This document shows positions 17,176-25,215 of a stretch of DNA of 64,000 nt, in pieces. The stretch is from an uncultured Paracoccaceae bacterium (GTDB lineage: Bacteria; Pseudomonadota; Alphaproteobacteria; Rhodobacterales; Rhodobacteraceae): the NCBI GenBank assembly GCA_958439195.1, contig OY288155.1, positions 62,001-126,000 on the forward strand, written 5' to 3'. Numbering within the stretch: position 1 is the first letter of the stretch; the number at the start of each line of letters is the position of its first letter. Below the pieces are notes generated by a model. The model saw only the letters and a program-made list of their open reading frames with translations, had not been told where the DNA came from and ran no database searches. Made by a program: the position numbers and the translations under genes.

Positions 17176-17376
17176 ATGGCGGGGCATGAGGCGCTGGAAG
17201 AAAAGGTGGCGCATCTGATGCGGACGGTGGATGACCTGTCCGACATCGTGGCGGCGCAGGCGACCGAGATTGACCGGCTGACGCGGCTGGTGCGGATGCT
17301 GGTGGAGCGCGAGGCCGAGCGTGAGGCGATGGCCGGCGACGGGCCGGCCGCGAATGTGCCGCCGCCGCATTGGTAG
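17176..17376 (+). CDS. slyX: SlyX family protein
   Basis: A 66-residue acidic coiled-coil protein: EALEEKVAHLMRTVDDLSDIVAAQATEIDRLTRLVRMLVER shows heptad spacing, and the end PPPHW matches the PPH(Y/W) tail of SlyX. Function is unknown in most bacteria. It is divergent from hisS with 72 bases between starts. ATG 17176 is preceded by GGCGGAGGGCGGA, an adequate ribosome-binding site. Confidence 0.82.
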   Translation: MAGHEALEEKVAHLMRTVDDLSDIVAAQATEIDRLTRLVRMLVEREAEREAMAGDGPAANVPPPHW

Positions 17377-17433
17377 GCTGCCTGCGCTGACAGGGTTGCA
17401 TCCCGGCGCGACGCACGGCAGGAACGGCGGGCG

Positions 17434-18507
17434 ATGCGCGAATACATTTCCAGACTGAAAGCCGTGGATTATCCGGCGCTGCTGATGACGCTGACCCTTG
17501 GGGCGGCGGGCGGGATGGCGGCGCTGTGGATCGGGTTGCCGCTGGCGCTGCTGTTGGGGTCACTCGTGGTGACGGCGGTGGTCGCGGCGGCGGGGTGGCG
17601 GCCTTTGGGGCGCAGGGTGATGTTGCCGATGACGCTGCGGTCGGCCTTTGTGCCGGTGATCGGCGTGTCGATCGGTGGTGCCTTTACGCCCGAAGTGGTG
17701 GCCGAGGCGGCGGTCTGGTGGCCGTCGCTTCTGGCGCTGCTGATCTTTTTGCCGGTGACCCATGCGACGGCCTATTTCATCTATACGCGCGGCGGCCTGC
17801 CCCGGTTGGAGAGTTTCTTCGGCGCAGTGCCCGGCGGGCTGATTGAAACGGTGCAGATGGGGGAAGAGGCCGGGGGCGATGTCCGGCTGATGACGGTGCT
17901 GCAATTCCTGCGGCTGATCCTGACCATCGTGTCGGTGCCGTTGATCTTTGGTTTTCTGACGGGGGTATCGGTGGGATCGGCCAGCGGGGCCGAGCTGCCT
18001 GCGGCGGCGGTGGTTCTGACGGCCTATGAGGTGGCGGTGCTGCTGGCGGCGGGGGTGTTGGGCGTTTGGGTGGGCAAGATGCTGCGCCTGCCTGCGGCCA
18101 TCATGACGGGGCCGGTGCTGTTTTCCGCCGTCGCCCATGCGGCGGGGCTGGTGCATGGGGTGCCGCCTGCCTGGCTGGTGGGGGCCACGCAGGTGGTGGT
18201 GGGCTGCGGTCTGGGGGCGCGGTTTGCGGGGATCGAGCGGGCGATGCTGATCCGGGCGGCGCGACTGTCGGTGGTGAATGCGGTGGTGGCGCTGACGATT
18301 GCCTTTGGCTTTGCCTGGGCGTTGGGGCCGCAGGTGGGGCAGCCGATCACGGCGGCGTTCCTGGCCTTTGCGCCCGGCGGGCTGGCGGAAATGAGTCTGA
18401 TCGCGCTGAGCCTGCAAATGAGCGTGGTCTATGTAACGGTGCATCATGTGGTGCGCATCGTTCTAAGCGTGCTGATGGCCAAGGGGGCGCGGCGATGGTT
18501 CGTCTGA
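17434..18507 (+). CDS. AbrB family membrane transporter
   Basis: A 357-residue protein with about ten hydrophobic segments arranged as a repeat. Each half has a similar block: PLALLLGSLVVTAVV / RLPAAIMTGPVLFSAV, and VPGGLIETVQMG / APGGLAEMSLIAL. This is the AbrB duplication family (old name: ammonia monooxygenase); substrates are not settled, some members are linked to copper or ammonium. It overlaps the following membrane gene by a few bases, indicating an operon. Confidence 0.8.
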   Translation: MREYISRLKAVDYPALLMTLTLGAAGGMAALWIGLPLALLLGSLVVTAVVAAAGWRPLGRRVMLPMTLRSAFVPVIGVSIGGAFTPEVVAEAAVWWPSLLALLIFLPVTHATAYFIYTRGGLPRLESFFGAVPGGLIETVQMGEEAGGDVRLMTVLQFLRLILTIVSVPLIFGFLTGVSVGSASGAELPAAAVVLTAYEVAVLLAAGVLGVWVGKMLRLPAAIMTGPVLFSAVAHAAGLVHGVPPAWLVGATQVVVGCGLGARFAGIERAMLIRAARLSVVNAVVALTIAFGFAWALGPQVGQPITAAFLAFAPGGLAEMSLIALSLQMSVVYVTVHHVVRIVLSVLMAKGARRWFV

Positions 18508-19166
18508 TGGCGATGCGGCAGTCGGATTGGGCGTGGGTGTTCGGGATTGCCTGCATGGGGGTGGGGATTGGACTGTCGGTCCGGGCCTATCCGGGGGCGG
18601 ATTGGGATGCGCTGATCCTGATGCTGGGGGCGCTGATGCTGTTGCGGGGCGCGGTGGAGGGACCATCGCCCAGCCGGGTGGCGGGGTTGGTGCGGGCGCT
18701 GCGGGTGATTTTGTTCATGTTCGCCTTCGCGGCGGTCAATCGGGCGCAAGTCGGGGCTGGAGGTGCGGTGGCGGGCGCGCTGGGCAATTGGATTCTGTGG
18801 GCGGTGGCGGCCTTGCTGGTGGCGCTGCCGATGTTGCGGCGCGGGCTGCCCTGGGGGGAGGGGCGGAAGGGGCTGCACGGGGTGGCGCTGATTATTGGAA
18901 CGGGAATAGCCTTTGCGCTGGTGTTTCGCTGGCTGGACCCGGCGGCGGCGGATTTGCGCACGCTCGTGGCGCTGGCCGCGGTGGTGAACGCGGTGCCGAT
19001 CCTGTGGGGAAATGCGCGGGCGGTGGTGGCCGGGATGGCGTTTGCCGCGATGGTGATCTGCGTGGTGATCGCGCCTGGCGCGGCAATCTGGCCTGTGGCA
19101 ATGGTCGTGGCACCAGTTGCAGCGGGCTTTGCGCTGCTGCGGAAAAAGGCGAAGGGTGGGAATTGA
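18495..19166 (+). CDS. multi-pass membrane protein of unknown function
   Basis: A 223-residue protein from ATG 18495, which has AAGGGGG at 18481-18487 as ribosome-binding site; an internal ATG at 18507 (TGATG with the abrB stop) is an alternative. About seven hydrophobic helices are visible, ending in the basic tail LLRKKAKGGN. I recognise no catalytic or transport motif. Overlap with the AbrB-type gene suggests it is an accessory subunit of, or is co-regulated with, that transporter. Confidence 0.7.
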   Translation: MVRLMAMRQSDWAWVFGIACMGVGIGLSVRAYPGADWDALILMLGALMLLRGAVEGPSPSRVAGLVRALRVILFMFAFAAVNRAQVGAGGAVAGALGNWILWAVAALLVALPMLRRGLPWGEGRKGLHGVALIIGTGIAFALVFRWLDPAAADLRTLVALAAVVNAVPILWGNARAVVAGMAFAAMVICVVIAPGAAIWPVAMVVAPVAAGFALLRKKAKGGN

Positions 19167-19559
19167 TCACCGCCAGCGAACATAACCGTCATGTGCTGCA
19201 GGCACATCAGGATACATACTTAGGTCACCAACTACACGTGCTGGCGGCGATCGACGGACATCTACCAAGATTTTTTAGCCCGAAAAGCCGACAGGTGACG
19301 AAAGCTGTCGCAAACTGATGAACGGGACAGGTTTGTCATTTTGACATGACGAATTCATCAAGCCGATTTTGAAAACTGCGCGTTTCGTCAGGCAGACTTT
19401 TTGTTTTCATGGGGAAATCCCGTGTCGGGAACGGCGTTTCGCGCCATGGCGGCAATTTTTCATTGTGGCGGGAAGTGTTGCCGTCCGGCACTAGAATTTC
19501 AGATTTAGAAAAGTTAACCTCTGCCATGGCCTGGGGGGGCTGATGATTGGAACAAGATT
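19167..19559. other. intergenic region, relatively AT-rich, no convincing gene
   Basis: 393 bases with lower GC than the flanks. It holds an inverted repeat GTCAT-N6-ATGAC at 19335-19350 with an embedded TTGACA (19341), and a TAGAAT box at 19492-19497 that could be a -10 element for the LpxR-like gene. A 63-codon leftward frame at 19336-19527 shows no ribosome-binding site or family resemblance and is not called. Confidence 0.6.
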
Positions 19560-20483
19560 ATGCACAGGCCCCCATTGGCGGTTTCCGCTTTTGTTTTTGT
19601 CCTTGCCGCGCTGGTCGCTGCCCCGGTTGCCGCGCAGGAGCGTGTGACCCTGGGCTGGGGCCGGTTGCTGACGAATGACGCCATCGGCGATGGCAAGGAT
19701 CGCTGGCGGACGGGGTCTTATGTCCTGAGCCGGGTGCGGGGGCCAAGCTGGACTGGCGAATTGCCGGGGCGGCCCGGAGAGATTCTGGAATTCCGGCTGC
19801 GGCTGGAAACCATCTCTCCCGCCGATCTGGTGGCGGCAAATCCGTTGGACCGCCGCTATGTCGGCGCGCTGTCGTTGGGGATGCATACCCATTTTGAAAA
19901 TGCAGGCGTGGAAACGAGCCTTGGTCTGGACGCGGTGATTGTGGGGCCGCAGACCGGGATAAGTTCACTGCATGGTGATCTGCATGACCTGCTGGGATTG
20001 CCGACGCCCACGATCTTTGGCGGGCAGATCGCCGATGAGGTGTTTCTGACGGCAACGGTGGAATTCGGCCGGACATTGAAGCTGGGCGGTGCCGGGCATT
20101 TCAGACCGTTTGTCGAGGCGCAGGCCGGGGTTGAAACCCTGTTGCGGGTGGGGGGCGATTTCACCTTTGGCAGTTTTGCCAGCGACGCGCTGATGCTGCG
20201 CGACGGCGCGACCGGCCAACGCTATCGCGCCGTGCGGGGCGATCAGGTGCAGGGGATCAGCGTGATGTTGGGTGGCGATATCGCCGAGGTGTATGATAGC
20301 GAATATTTTGTGGCATCCGATGCGATTACCCCCAGCGATACACGCAAGCGGTTGCGCGCCGGGATGCATTGGCAGGGCGCGCAGAGCGAGGTGTTCTATG
20401 GCGTGACCTGGCTGGGCAAGGAGTTTGAGGAACAGCCCGATGATCAGGTGCTGGGGTCCATCAATCTGCGGTTGCAGTTCTGA
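19560..20483 (+). CDS. LpxR-like outer-membrane lipid A deacylase family protein (DUF2219)
   Basis: A 307-residue protein with a signal peptide (hydrophobic core about 8-24, cleavage near VAAQ) followed by repeated amphipathic strands and a terminal SINLRLQF, the C-terminal Phe signature of beta-barrels. LGWGRLLTNDAIGDGKDRWRTG near 31-52 resembles the Asn/Asp active-site segment of LpxR, which removes the 3' acyloxyacyl chain of lipid A. LpxR is calcium dependent in Salmonella. The barrel call is firm; enzymatic identity is likely, not proven. Confidence 0.72.
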   Translation: MHRPPLAVSAFVFVLAALVAAPVAAQERVTLGWGRLLTNDAIGDGKDRWRTGSYVLSRVRGPSWTGELPGRPGEILEFRLRLETISPADLVAANPLDRRYVGALSLGMHTHFENAGVETSLGLDAVIVGPQTGISSLHGDLHDLLGLPTPTIFGGQIADEVFLTATVEFGRTLKLGGAGHFRPFVEAQAGVETLLRVGGDFTFGSFASDALMLRDGATGQRYRAVRGDQVQGISVMLGGDIAEVYDSEYFVASDAITPSDTRKRLRAGMHWQGAQSEVFYGVTWLGKEFEEQPDDQVLGSINLRLQF

Positions 20484-20584
20484 GCTATGCGAATTTGCTG
20501 ATGTTGCGCAGATGCCATAGCCACGGCATCGGCCAAGTGTTAGCTTTGACTTAGAAAAAGAAAAAACGAGCAGGCAGACAGGCA

Positions 20585-21658
20585 ATGATAACGGGCTTTC
20601 GTGGCACGTTCGTCATATCTTGGGCGCAGACAGAAGTTGACGGGGTGAAAGAGGCGTCGCTGGACCTTCTTTCGGTTGGTGCCACATGGCGCTGGACCGG
20701 GGATGTGGTGCGGGTTGACGGCACTTCGGACACGCTGCTTCTGGAACAGGCCCAGGGTCAGGCGGAAATGCGGAAACGTGCGGCGCGCATGGTGCGCCGT
20801 TTGATTGGTTCGGCGGTAAGCAAGGCGGATGTGCCGGAGACAGATACGGCAGAGGCCGAGGATGACCTGCCGGATCAGGGGTTCATCGTTACCGACGGGG
20901 TGCAGAGCTTTGCGCTGACGTTGATCCCGGTGCCAGATAGCGGCGCGCGGCTGGTGATGATGCTGGGCGAGGTGCCGCCCGCCAATCGTGACCTGTGGGT
21001 GGTGCGCACATCCATCGACCGGGCGCGTGTGGCGGCAGGCGGGCGTGAAGGTGGCGGGGTGATCTGTTTCACCCCCGGCACGCGGATCGCAACGCCCGAT
21101 GGGCCAAAGCTGATACAGACGCTGCGGCAGGGCGACCGGGTTCTGACAAAGGATGACGGCCCGCAAGAGGTGCTGTGGACCGGAAGCCGCCGCATGTCGG
21201 GCGCGCGGCTGTATGCCATGCCGCATCTGCGGCCGATCCGGTTTCGTGCCGGGGCGTTTGGCGATGATCGGCCAGAGCCGGATCTGATCGTATCGCCGGC
21301 GCATCGGATGCTGGTGAAAGGTCCGTCGGCGCAGGCGCTGTTTGGCATGAACGAGGTGTTGGTGCGGGCCGAGGATCTGCTGAACGATTTCAGCATCACG
21401 GTCGATCTGGCGCTGCGCGAGGTGACCTATATTCACATCCTGCTGGAGCGGCACAACATCGTCTTTGCCAATGGCGTGGAGACGGAGAGTTTTCATCCGT
21501 CAAACACCGCATTGGAGATGATCGATCCGGGGCAACGCGAGGTGTTGATGGCGGTGATGCCGGAGGTGGCGGTGAACCCCGACAGCTATGGCGATTACGC
21601 GCGCCGCAATCTTTCGGCCAGCGAGGCGGCCCTGCTGCGGCATGATATGGCCGCGTGA
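20585..21658 (+). CDS. Hint domain-containing protein
   Basis: A 357-residue protein. Residues 1-155 form a domain I cannot name; from about 160 a Hint (hedgehog/intein) domain begins with the nucleophile Cys in GGGVICFTPGTRIATPDGPK, followed by LRQGDRVLTKDDGPQEVLW, the block-B-like SPAHRMLV, and YIHILLERHNIVFANGVETESFHP. Stand-alone Hint_2 proteins are frequent in Rhodobacterales, usually without known function. A self-cleavage at Cys is possible. It lies 101 bases after the LpxR-like gene with an A-rich stretch between. Confidence 0.82.
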   Translation: MITGFRGTFVISWAQTEVDGVKEASLDLLSVGATWRWTGDVVRVDGTSDTLLLEQAQGQAEMRKRAARMVRRLIGSAVSKADVPETDTAEAEDDLPDQGFIVTDGVQSFALTLIPVPDSGARLVMMLGEVPPANRDLWVVRTSIDRARVAAGGREGGGVICFTPGTRIATPDGPKLIQTLRQGDRVLTKDDGPQEVLWTGSRRMSGARLYAMPHLRPIRFRAGAFGDDRPEPDLIVSPAHRMLVKGPSAQALFGMNEVLVRAEDLLNDFSITVDLALREVTYIHILLERHNIVFANGVETESFHPSNTALEMIDPGQREVLMAVMPEVAVNPDSYGDYARRNLSASEAALLRHDMAA

Positions 21659-21671
21659 CGGGTGGTGTGAC

Positions 21672-21693
21672 GGGCTGTTGACGGGCTGTTGAC
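21672..21693 (+). repeat. 11-bp tandem duplication carrying two TTGAC boxes
   Basis: GGGCTGTTGAC occurs twice head to tail at 21672-21682 and 21683-21693. Each copy contributes a TTGAC; the second forms the -35 of the rpsD promoter candidate. Confidence 0.85.
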
Positions 21694-21716
21694 TCTGGGA
21701 AGTCTGGCTGTATAAG
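21689..21716 (+). promoter_or_regulatory. rpsD: sigma70-type promoter of rpsD
   Basis: TTGACT at 21689-21694 and TATAAG at 21711-21716 are separated by 16 bases, close to consensus. Transcription would start near 21723, giving a leader of about 130 bases before rpsD. Confidence 0.65.
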
Positions 21717-21726
21717 CCCGCATCTT

Positions 21727-21763
21727 GACCGAAAGGTCGGCCCGGCTGAAAGGCCGGGGTTTT
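21727..21763 (+). promoter_or_regulatory. rpsD: structured rpsD leader with terminator-like hairpin
   Basis: GACC-GAAA-GGTC (21727-21738) is a small GNRA-capped hairpin. It is followed by CCCGGC-TGAAAG-GCCGGG (21741-21758), then GTTTTCATT. The second stem plus T-run resembles an intrinsic terminator located about 90 bases before the rpsD start. S4 is an autoregulator of its own mRNA in other bacteria, so attenuation or S4 binding here is plausible but not shown. Confidence 0.45.
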
Positions 21764-21830
21764 CATTGGTGTTGGTGGCCCCCGCAAGGGGATGCCTGTC
21801 GGGTCGCAAGACCAAAGGACAACGCCCTTC

Positions 21831-21857
21831 ATGTCTAAAGAAGGAGATCAGCGGTGA
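21831..21857 (+). CDS. possible 8-codon leader peptide overlapping the rpsD start
   Basis: ATG at 21831 opens MSKEGDQR and stops at TGA 21855-21857, which overlaps the GTG start of rpsD (21854) in a GTGA junction. The rpsD Shine-Dalgarno (AAGGAG) lies inside this frame. No strong ribosome-binding site precedes the ATG. It could couple translation, or the overlap could be chance. Confidence 0.3.
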   Translation: MSKEGDQR

Positions 21858-22474
21858 CCAAACGCACCTCTGCCAAGTATAAAATTGACCGCCGGATGGG
21901 CGAAAACATCTGGGGCCGTCCGAAATCCCCGGTGAACAAGCGTGAATATGGCCCCGGCCAGCACGGCCAGCGCCGCAAGAACAAGCTGTCGGACTTTGGC
22001 ACGCAGCTGCGCGCCAAGCAAAAGCTGAAGGGTTACTATGGTGACCTGACCGAAAAGCAGTTCCGTAAGATCTATGGCGAAGCGGAGCGCGTGAAGGGTG
22101 ACACCGGCGAAATGCTGATCGGCCTGCTGGAGCGCCGTCTGGATGCGGTGGTTTATCGCGGCAAACTGGTGCCGACGATTTTCGCAGCGCGCCAGTTCGT
22201 GAACCACGGCCACGTGACCGTGAACGGCCAGCGTGTGAACATTGCGTCCTATCGCGTGAAGGAAGGCGACCTGATCGAAGTTCGCCAGAAGTCCAAGCAG
22301 ATGGCGCTGGTTCTGGAAGCTGTCGCACTGACCGAGCGGGACGTGCCGGATTACCTGGAAGTCGACCATTCCAAGATGACGGTGAAGTTCGTCCGCACAC
22401 CGGGCCTGGGCGATGTGCCCTATCCGGTGCAGATGGAACCGAACCTGGTTGTCGAATACTACGCCAAGAACTGA
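21854..22474 (+). CDS. rpsD: 30S ribosomal protein S4
   Basis: A 206-residue primary 16S rRNA-binding protein. MTKRTSAKYKIDRRMGENIWGRPKSP is the alphaproteobacterial S4 N terminus; the S4 RNA-binding domain spans about 94-155 (RLDAVVYRGKLVPTIFAARQFVNHGHVTVNGQRVNI). It starts with GTG, with AAGGAG 7-12 bases upstream. It lacks the N-terminal zinc-finger cysteines of C+ S4 forms. Monocistronic: its own promoter, leader and a strong downstream terminator. Confidence 0.97.
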   Translation: MTKRTSAKYKIDRRMGENIWGRPKSPVNKREYGPGQHGQRRKNKLSDFGTQLRAKQKLKGYYGDLTEKQFRKIYGEAERVKGDTGEMLIGLLERRLDAVVYRGKLVPTIFAARQFVNHGHVTVNGQRVNIASYRVKEGDLIEVRQKSKQMALVLEAVALTERDVPDYLEVDHSKMTVKFVRTPGLGDVPYPVQMEPNLVVEYYAKN

Positions 22475-22501
22475 TTTCCGCATCAGATGCTGGAATTCCG
22501 G

Positions 22502-22531
22502 GGCCCGCAGCGATGCGGGCCTCTTGCTTTT
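22502..22531 (+). terminator. rpsD: intrinsic terminator of rpsD
   Basis: GGCCCGCA-GCGA-TGCGGGCC is a perfect 8-bp stem with a 4-base loop at 22502-22521, followed by TCTTGCTTTT. Confidence 0.88.
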
Positions 22532-22558
22532 GTATAGGGATGTTGCAGTTTGCCGGGC

Positions 22559-23089
22559 ATGGAAAAGAAACAGCACGTTGAAGATCTGTTTGAACGCGGA
22601 CTTTTTGCGTCGCGCTGGTTGCTGGCGCCGATGTATGCGGGGCTGGTGATTGCGCTGCTGATGCTGGTGGTGATCTTTTTCCGCGAGCTGGCCTATTACG
22701 TGCCGCAAATGATGACGCTGTCGGCGGAATCGGTGATCCTTGTGGCGCTGACCTTGATTGATCTGACACTGGCGGCGAACCTGCTGCTGATCGTGATGTT
22801 TTCGGGGTATGAGAGTTTCGTGTCGAAGTTCGATTTCGATGCCGGGGCCGACCGTCCGGGTTGGATGGGCAAGGTGGATTTCGGCGGCCTGAAGATGAAG
22901 CTGATCGCGTCCATCGTGGCGATATCGGGCATTCATCTGCTGAAGCGGTTCATGGAAATCGGTGATCCGGCGACGCCCGCGATGGATGACCGCACATTGC
23001 TGTGGTTGACGGTGATTCATATGACCTTTGTATTGTCAGGGGTGCTGCTGGCCCTGATGGACTGGTTGCAGGCGCGATCTGCAAAGTGA
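22559..23089 (+). CDS. UPF0114 (YqhA) family membrane protein
   Basis: A 176-residue inner-membrane protein with four hydrophobic helices. FERGLFASRWLLAPMYAGL near 10-28 is the family hallmark; FSGYESFVSKFDF near 80-92 is also characteristic. Function unknown. I use ATG 22559 (MEKKQHVEDLF); a TTG three codons earlier is possible. The stop codon lies in a 14-bp tandem repeat. It is likely transcribed alone after the rpsD terminator. Confidence 0.86.
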   Translation: MEKKQHVEDLFERGLFASRWLLAPMYAGLVIALLMLVVIFFRELAYYVPQMMTLSAESVILVALTLIDLTLAANLLLIVMFSGYESFVSKFDFDAGADRPGWMGKVDFGGLKMKLIASIVAISGIHLLKRFMEIGDPATPAMDDRTLLWLTVIHMTFVLSGVLLALMDWLQARSAK

Positions 23090-23106
23090 CGGCTGCAAAG
23101 TGACGG
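23079..23106 (+). repeat. 14-bp tandem duplication over the UPF0114 stop codon
   Basis: CTGCAAAGTGACGG occurs at 23079-23092 and again at 23093-23106. The first copy contains the TGA stop (23087-23089). The second lies in the untranslated region, so the duplication does not change the protein. Confidence 0.85.
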
Positions 23107-23194
23107 CTGCGGGTGTGGGCCGCGGCAATTATCCGGCTGGCAATGCCGCGCGGCGGTCGCTAGAACCCCGCAGCACGAGGGGAACATTGCAGAC

Positions 23195-24280
23195 ATGACC
23201 GACGCCATCCGCCCACAGCCCGGCATCCTTGACATCGCCCTGTATGAGGGCGGCAAGGCGAATGTTGCGGGCATGACCAATGTGGTCAAGCTGTCGTCGA
23301 ACGAAAATCCGTTCGGCCCGTCTGACCGGGCGAAAGAGGCGTTTCAGCGGTCGGTCCATACGTTGCACCGCTATCCTTCGACCGATCATGCGAGTTTGCG
23401 TGAGGCGATTGCAGATGTGCATGGGCTGGATGCCAGCCGTGTGATCTGTGGCGTGGGATCGGATGAGATCATCACCTTTTTGTGCCAGGCCTATGCCGGC
23501 CCGAAGGATGAGGTGGTTTTCACGGAACACGGGTTCCTGATGTATCGCATCAGCACTTTGGCCGTGGGGGCGACGCCGGTTGAGGTGGCAGAGCGTGAGC
23601 GGACGACGGATGTCGACGCGATTCTGGCCGCCTGCAATCGGCGGACAAAGCTGGTGTTCATCGCCAACCCGAACAACCCGACAGGCACGATGATTTCGCT
23701 GGCCGAGATCGAGCGGCTGGCCGATGCGATACCGCAGCAGGCCATTCTGGTGCTGGACGGGGCGTATGCGGAATATGTCGAAGGCTATGATGGCGGGCTG
23801 GCGATTCTTGAGGCGCGCAGCAACGTCGTGATGACGCGGACCTTTTCCAAGATTTACGGTCTGGGTGGGCTGCGGATCGGTTGGGGCTATGGGCCGAAGG
23901 CGATTATTGATGTGCTGAACCGGGTGCGCGGGCCGTTCAACCTGTCGTCCACCCAGTTGGAGGCCGCCGAAGCGGCGGTGCGGGATCAGGACTTCGTCAA
24001 CCGGTGCCGGGCGGAAAATGCACGGATGCGGCATTGGCTGTCAGAGGCGCTGGCCGAGCTGGGCGTGCCTTCTGATACGTCGATGGCGAATTTCGTGCTG
24101 GCGCGGTTCGCGTCCGAGGATGAGGCGATTGCCTGTGATGCCTTCTTGCAGCAGCAGGGGCTGATCGTGCGGCGGGTGGCGGGATACAAGCTGCCGCATT
24201 GCCTGCGGATCACGGTGGGCGATGAATCGTCGTGCCGCCGGGTTGCCCATGCCGTGGCGCAATTCAAGGGGATGCGGTGA
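23195..24280 (+). CDS. hisC: histidinol-phosphate / aromatic aminotransferase
   Basis: A 361-residue PLP aminotransferase of fold type I. KLSSNENPFGPS near 30, GVGSDEIITFLCQAY near 87, FIANPNNPTGT near 155 and the PLP-lysine motif TFSKIYGLGGLRIGW near 215 are all HisC-type. GAGGGG precedes ATG 23195. It overlaps tyrA by one base (TGATG). Pairing with prephenate dehydrogenase rather than his genes suggests it also transaminates phenylpyruvate or hydroxyphenylpyruvate, as is known for broad HisC enzymes. Confidence 0.92.
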   Translation: MTDAIRPQPGILDIALYEGGKANVAGMTNVVKLSSNENPFGPSDRAKEAFQRSVHTLHRYPSTDHASLREAIADVHGLDASRVICGVGSDEIITFLCQAYAGPKDEVVFTEHGFLMYRISTLAVGATPVEVAERERTTDVDAILAACNRRTKLVFIANPNNPTGTMISLAEIERLADAIPQQAILVLDGAYAEYVEGYDGGLAILEARSNVVMTRTFSKIYGLGGLRIGWGYGPKAIIDVLNRVRGPFNLSSTQLEAAEAAVRDQDFVNRCRAENARMRHWLSEALAELGVPSDTSMANFVLARFASEDEAIACDAFLQQQGLIVRRVAGYKLPHCLRITVGDESSCRRVAHAVAQFKGMR

Positions 24281-25215
24281 TGACGGCGGCGCCGACCTAT
24301 GACCGGGTGGCGTTGATCGGGCTGGGGCTGATCGCGTCGTCGATGGCGCATGCGATGAAGGCAAAGGGGCTGGCGGGCGAGATTGTGGGATATGCGCGCA
24401 GTGCGGAAACCCGCGCGGCGGCGCTGGAGATCGGGTTTTGCGACCGGGTGACGGAAACGGCGGCCGAGGCCGTGGTGGGGGCCGATCTGGTGGTGCTGGC
24501 GGTGCCGGTGGGCGCGATGGGCGCGATTGCCGCCGAGATCGGGCCGCATCTGGCACCCGGCGCCACGGTGACGGATGTGGGGTCTGTGAAGCAGGCGGTG
24601 ATTGCCGCCGTGGCCCCGCATATGCCAGAGGGCGTGCATTTCATCGCGGGCCATCCGATTGCCGGGACGGAACATTCCGGGCCACGGTCAGGATTTGCCA
24701 CGTTGTTTGAAAACCGCTGGTGGCTGTTGACGCCGGAAGGTGCCGATGCAGGCGCGGTGGCGCGGTTGCGCGCGCTGTGCGAGGGGATGGGGGCAAAGGT
24801 TGATGAGATGGATGCCGCCCATCACGACCTTGTGCTGGCAGTAACCTCTCACACCCCGCACCTGATTGCCTATACGATGGTGGGCGTGGCTGATGATTTG
24901 CGGCGGGTGACGGATAGTGAAGTGATCAACTATTCGGCGGCAGGGTTTCGGGATTTCACCCGGATTGCAGCGTCGGACCCGACGATGTGGCGTGACGTGT
25001 TTCTGACCAACAAGGAAGCGACGTTGGATATTCTGGGCCGGTTCACGGAAGAATTGTTTGCCCTGCAACGGGCAATCCGCCTGGGGGATGGCGACCATCT
25101 GCATGCCTATTTCACCCGGACACGTGCCATCCGGCGCGGGATCATCGAAGCGGGGCAGGATACGGCGGCCCCGGATTTTGGACGTGCGGCGCAGGTTGCG
25201 CCAAAGGGTGGCTGA
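24280..25215 (+). CDS. tyrA: prephenate/arogenate dehydrogenase
   Basis: A 311-residue NAD(P) enzyme of tyrosine synthesis. VALIGLGLIASSMAHAM near 10 is the Rossmann loop; VTDVGSVKQAVI near 94, HFIAGHPIAGTEHSGP near 118 (catalytic His) and LAVTSHTPHLIAY near 187 are TyrA hallmarks. No ACT domain. Start is ATG 24280, coupled to hisC; an earlier in-frame ATG lies in hisC. The next gene begins at the base after its stop. Confidence 0.93.
   Translation: MTAAPTYDRVALIGLGLIASSMAHAMKAKGLAGEIVGYARSAETRAAALEIGFCDRVTETAAEAVVGADLVVLAVPVGAMGAIAAEIGPHLAPGATVTDVGSVKQAVIAAVAPHMPEGVHFIAGHPIAGTEHSGPRSGFATLFENRWWLLTPEGADAGAVARLRALCEGMGAKVDEMDAAHHDLVLAVTSHTPHLIAYTMVGVADDLRRVTDSEVINYSAAGFRDFTRIAASDPTMWRDVFLTNKEATLDILGRFTEELFALQRAIRLGDGDHLHAYFTRTRAIRRGIIEAGQDTAAPDFGRAAQVAPKGG

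Noticed and set aside
19336..19527. 63-codon leftward gene in the gap before the LpxR-like gene
   Set aside because: No ribosome-binding site, atypical composition for this genome and no recognised similarity.
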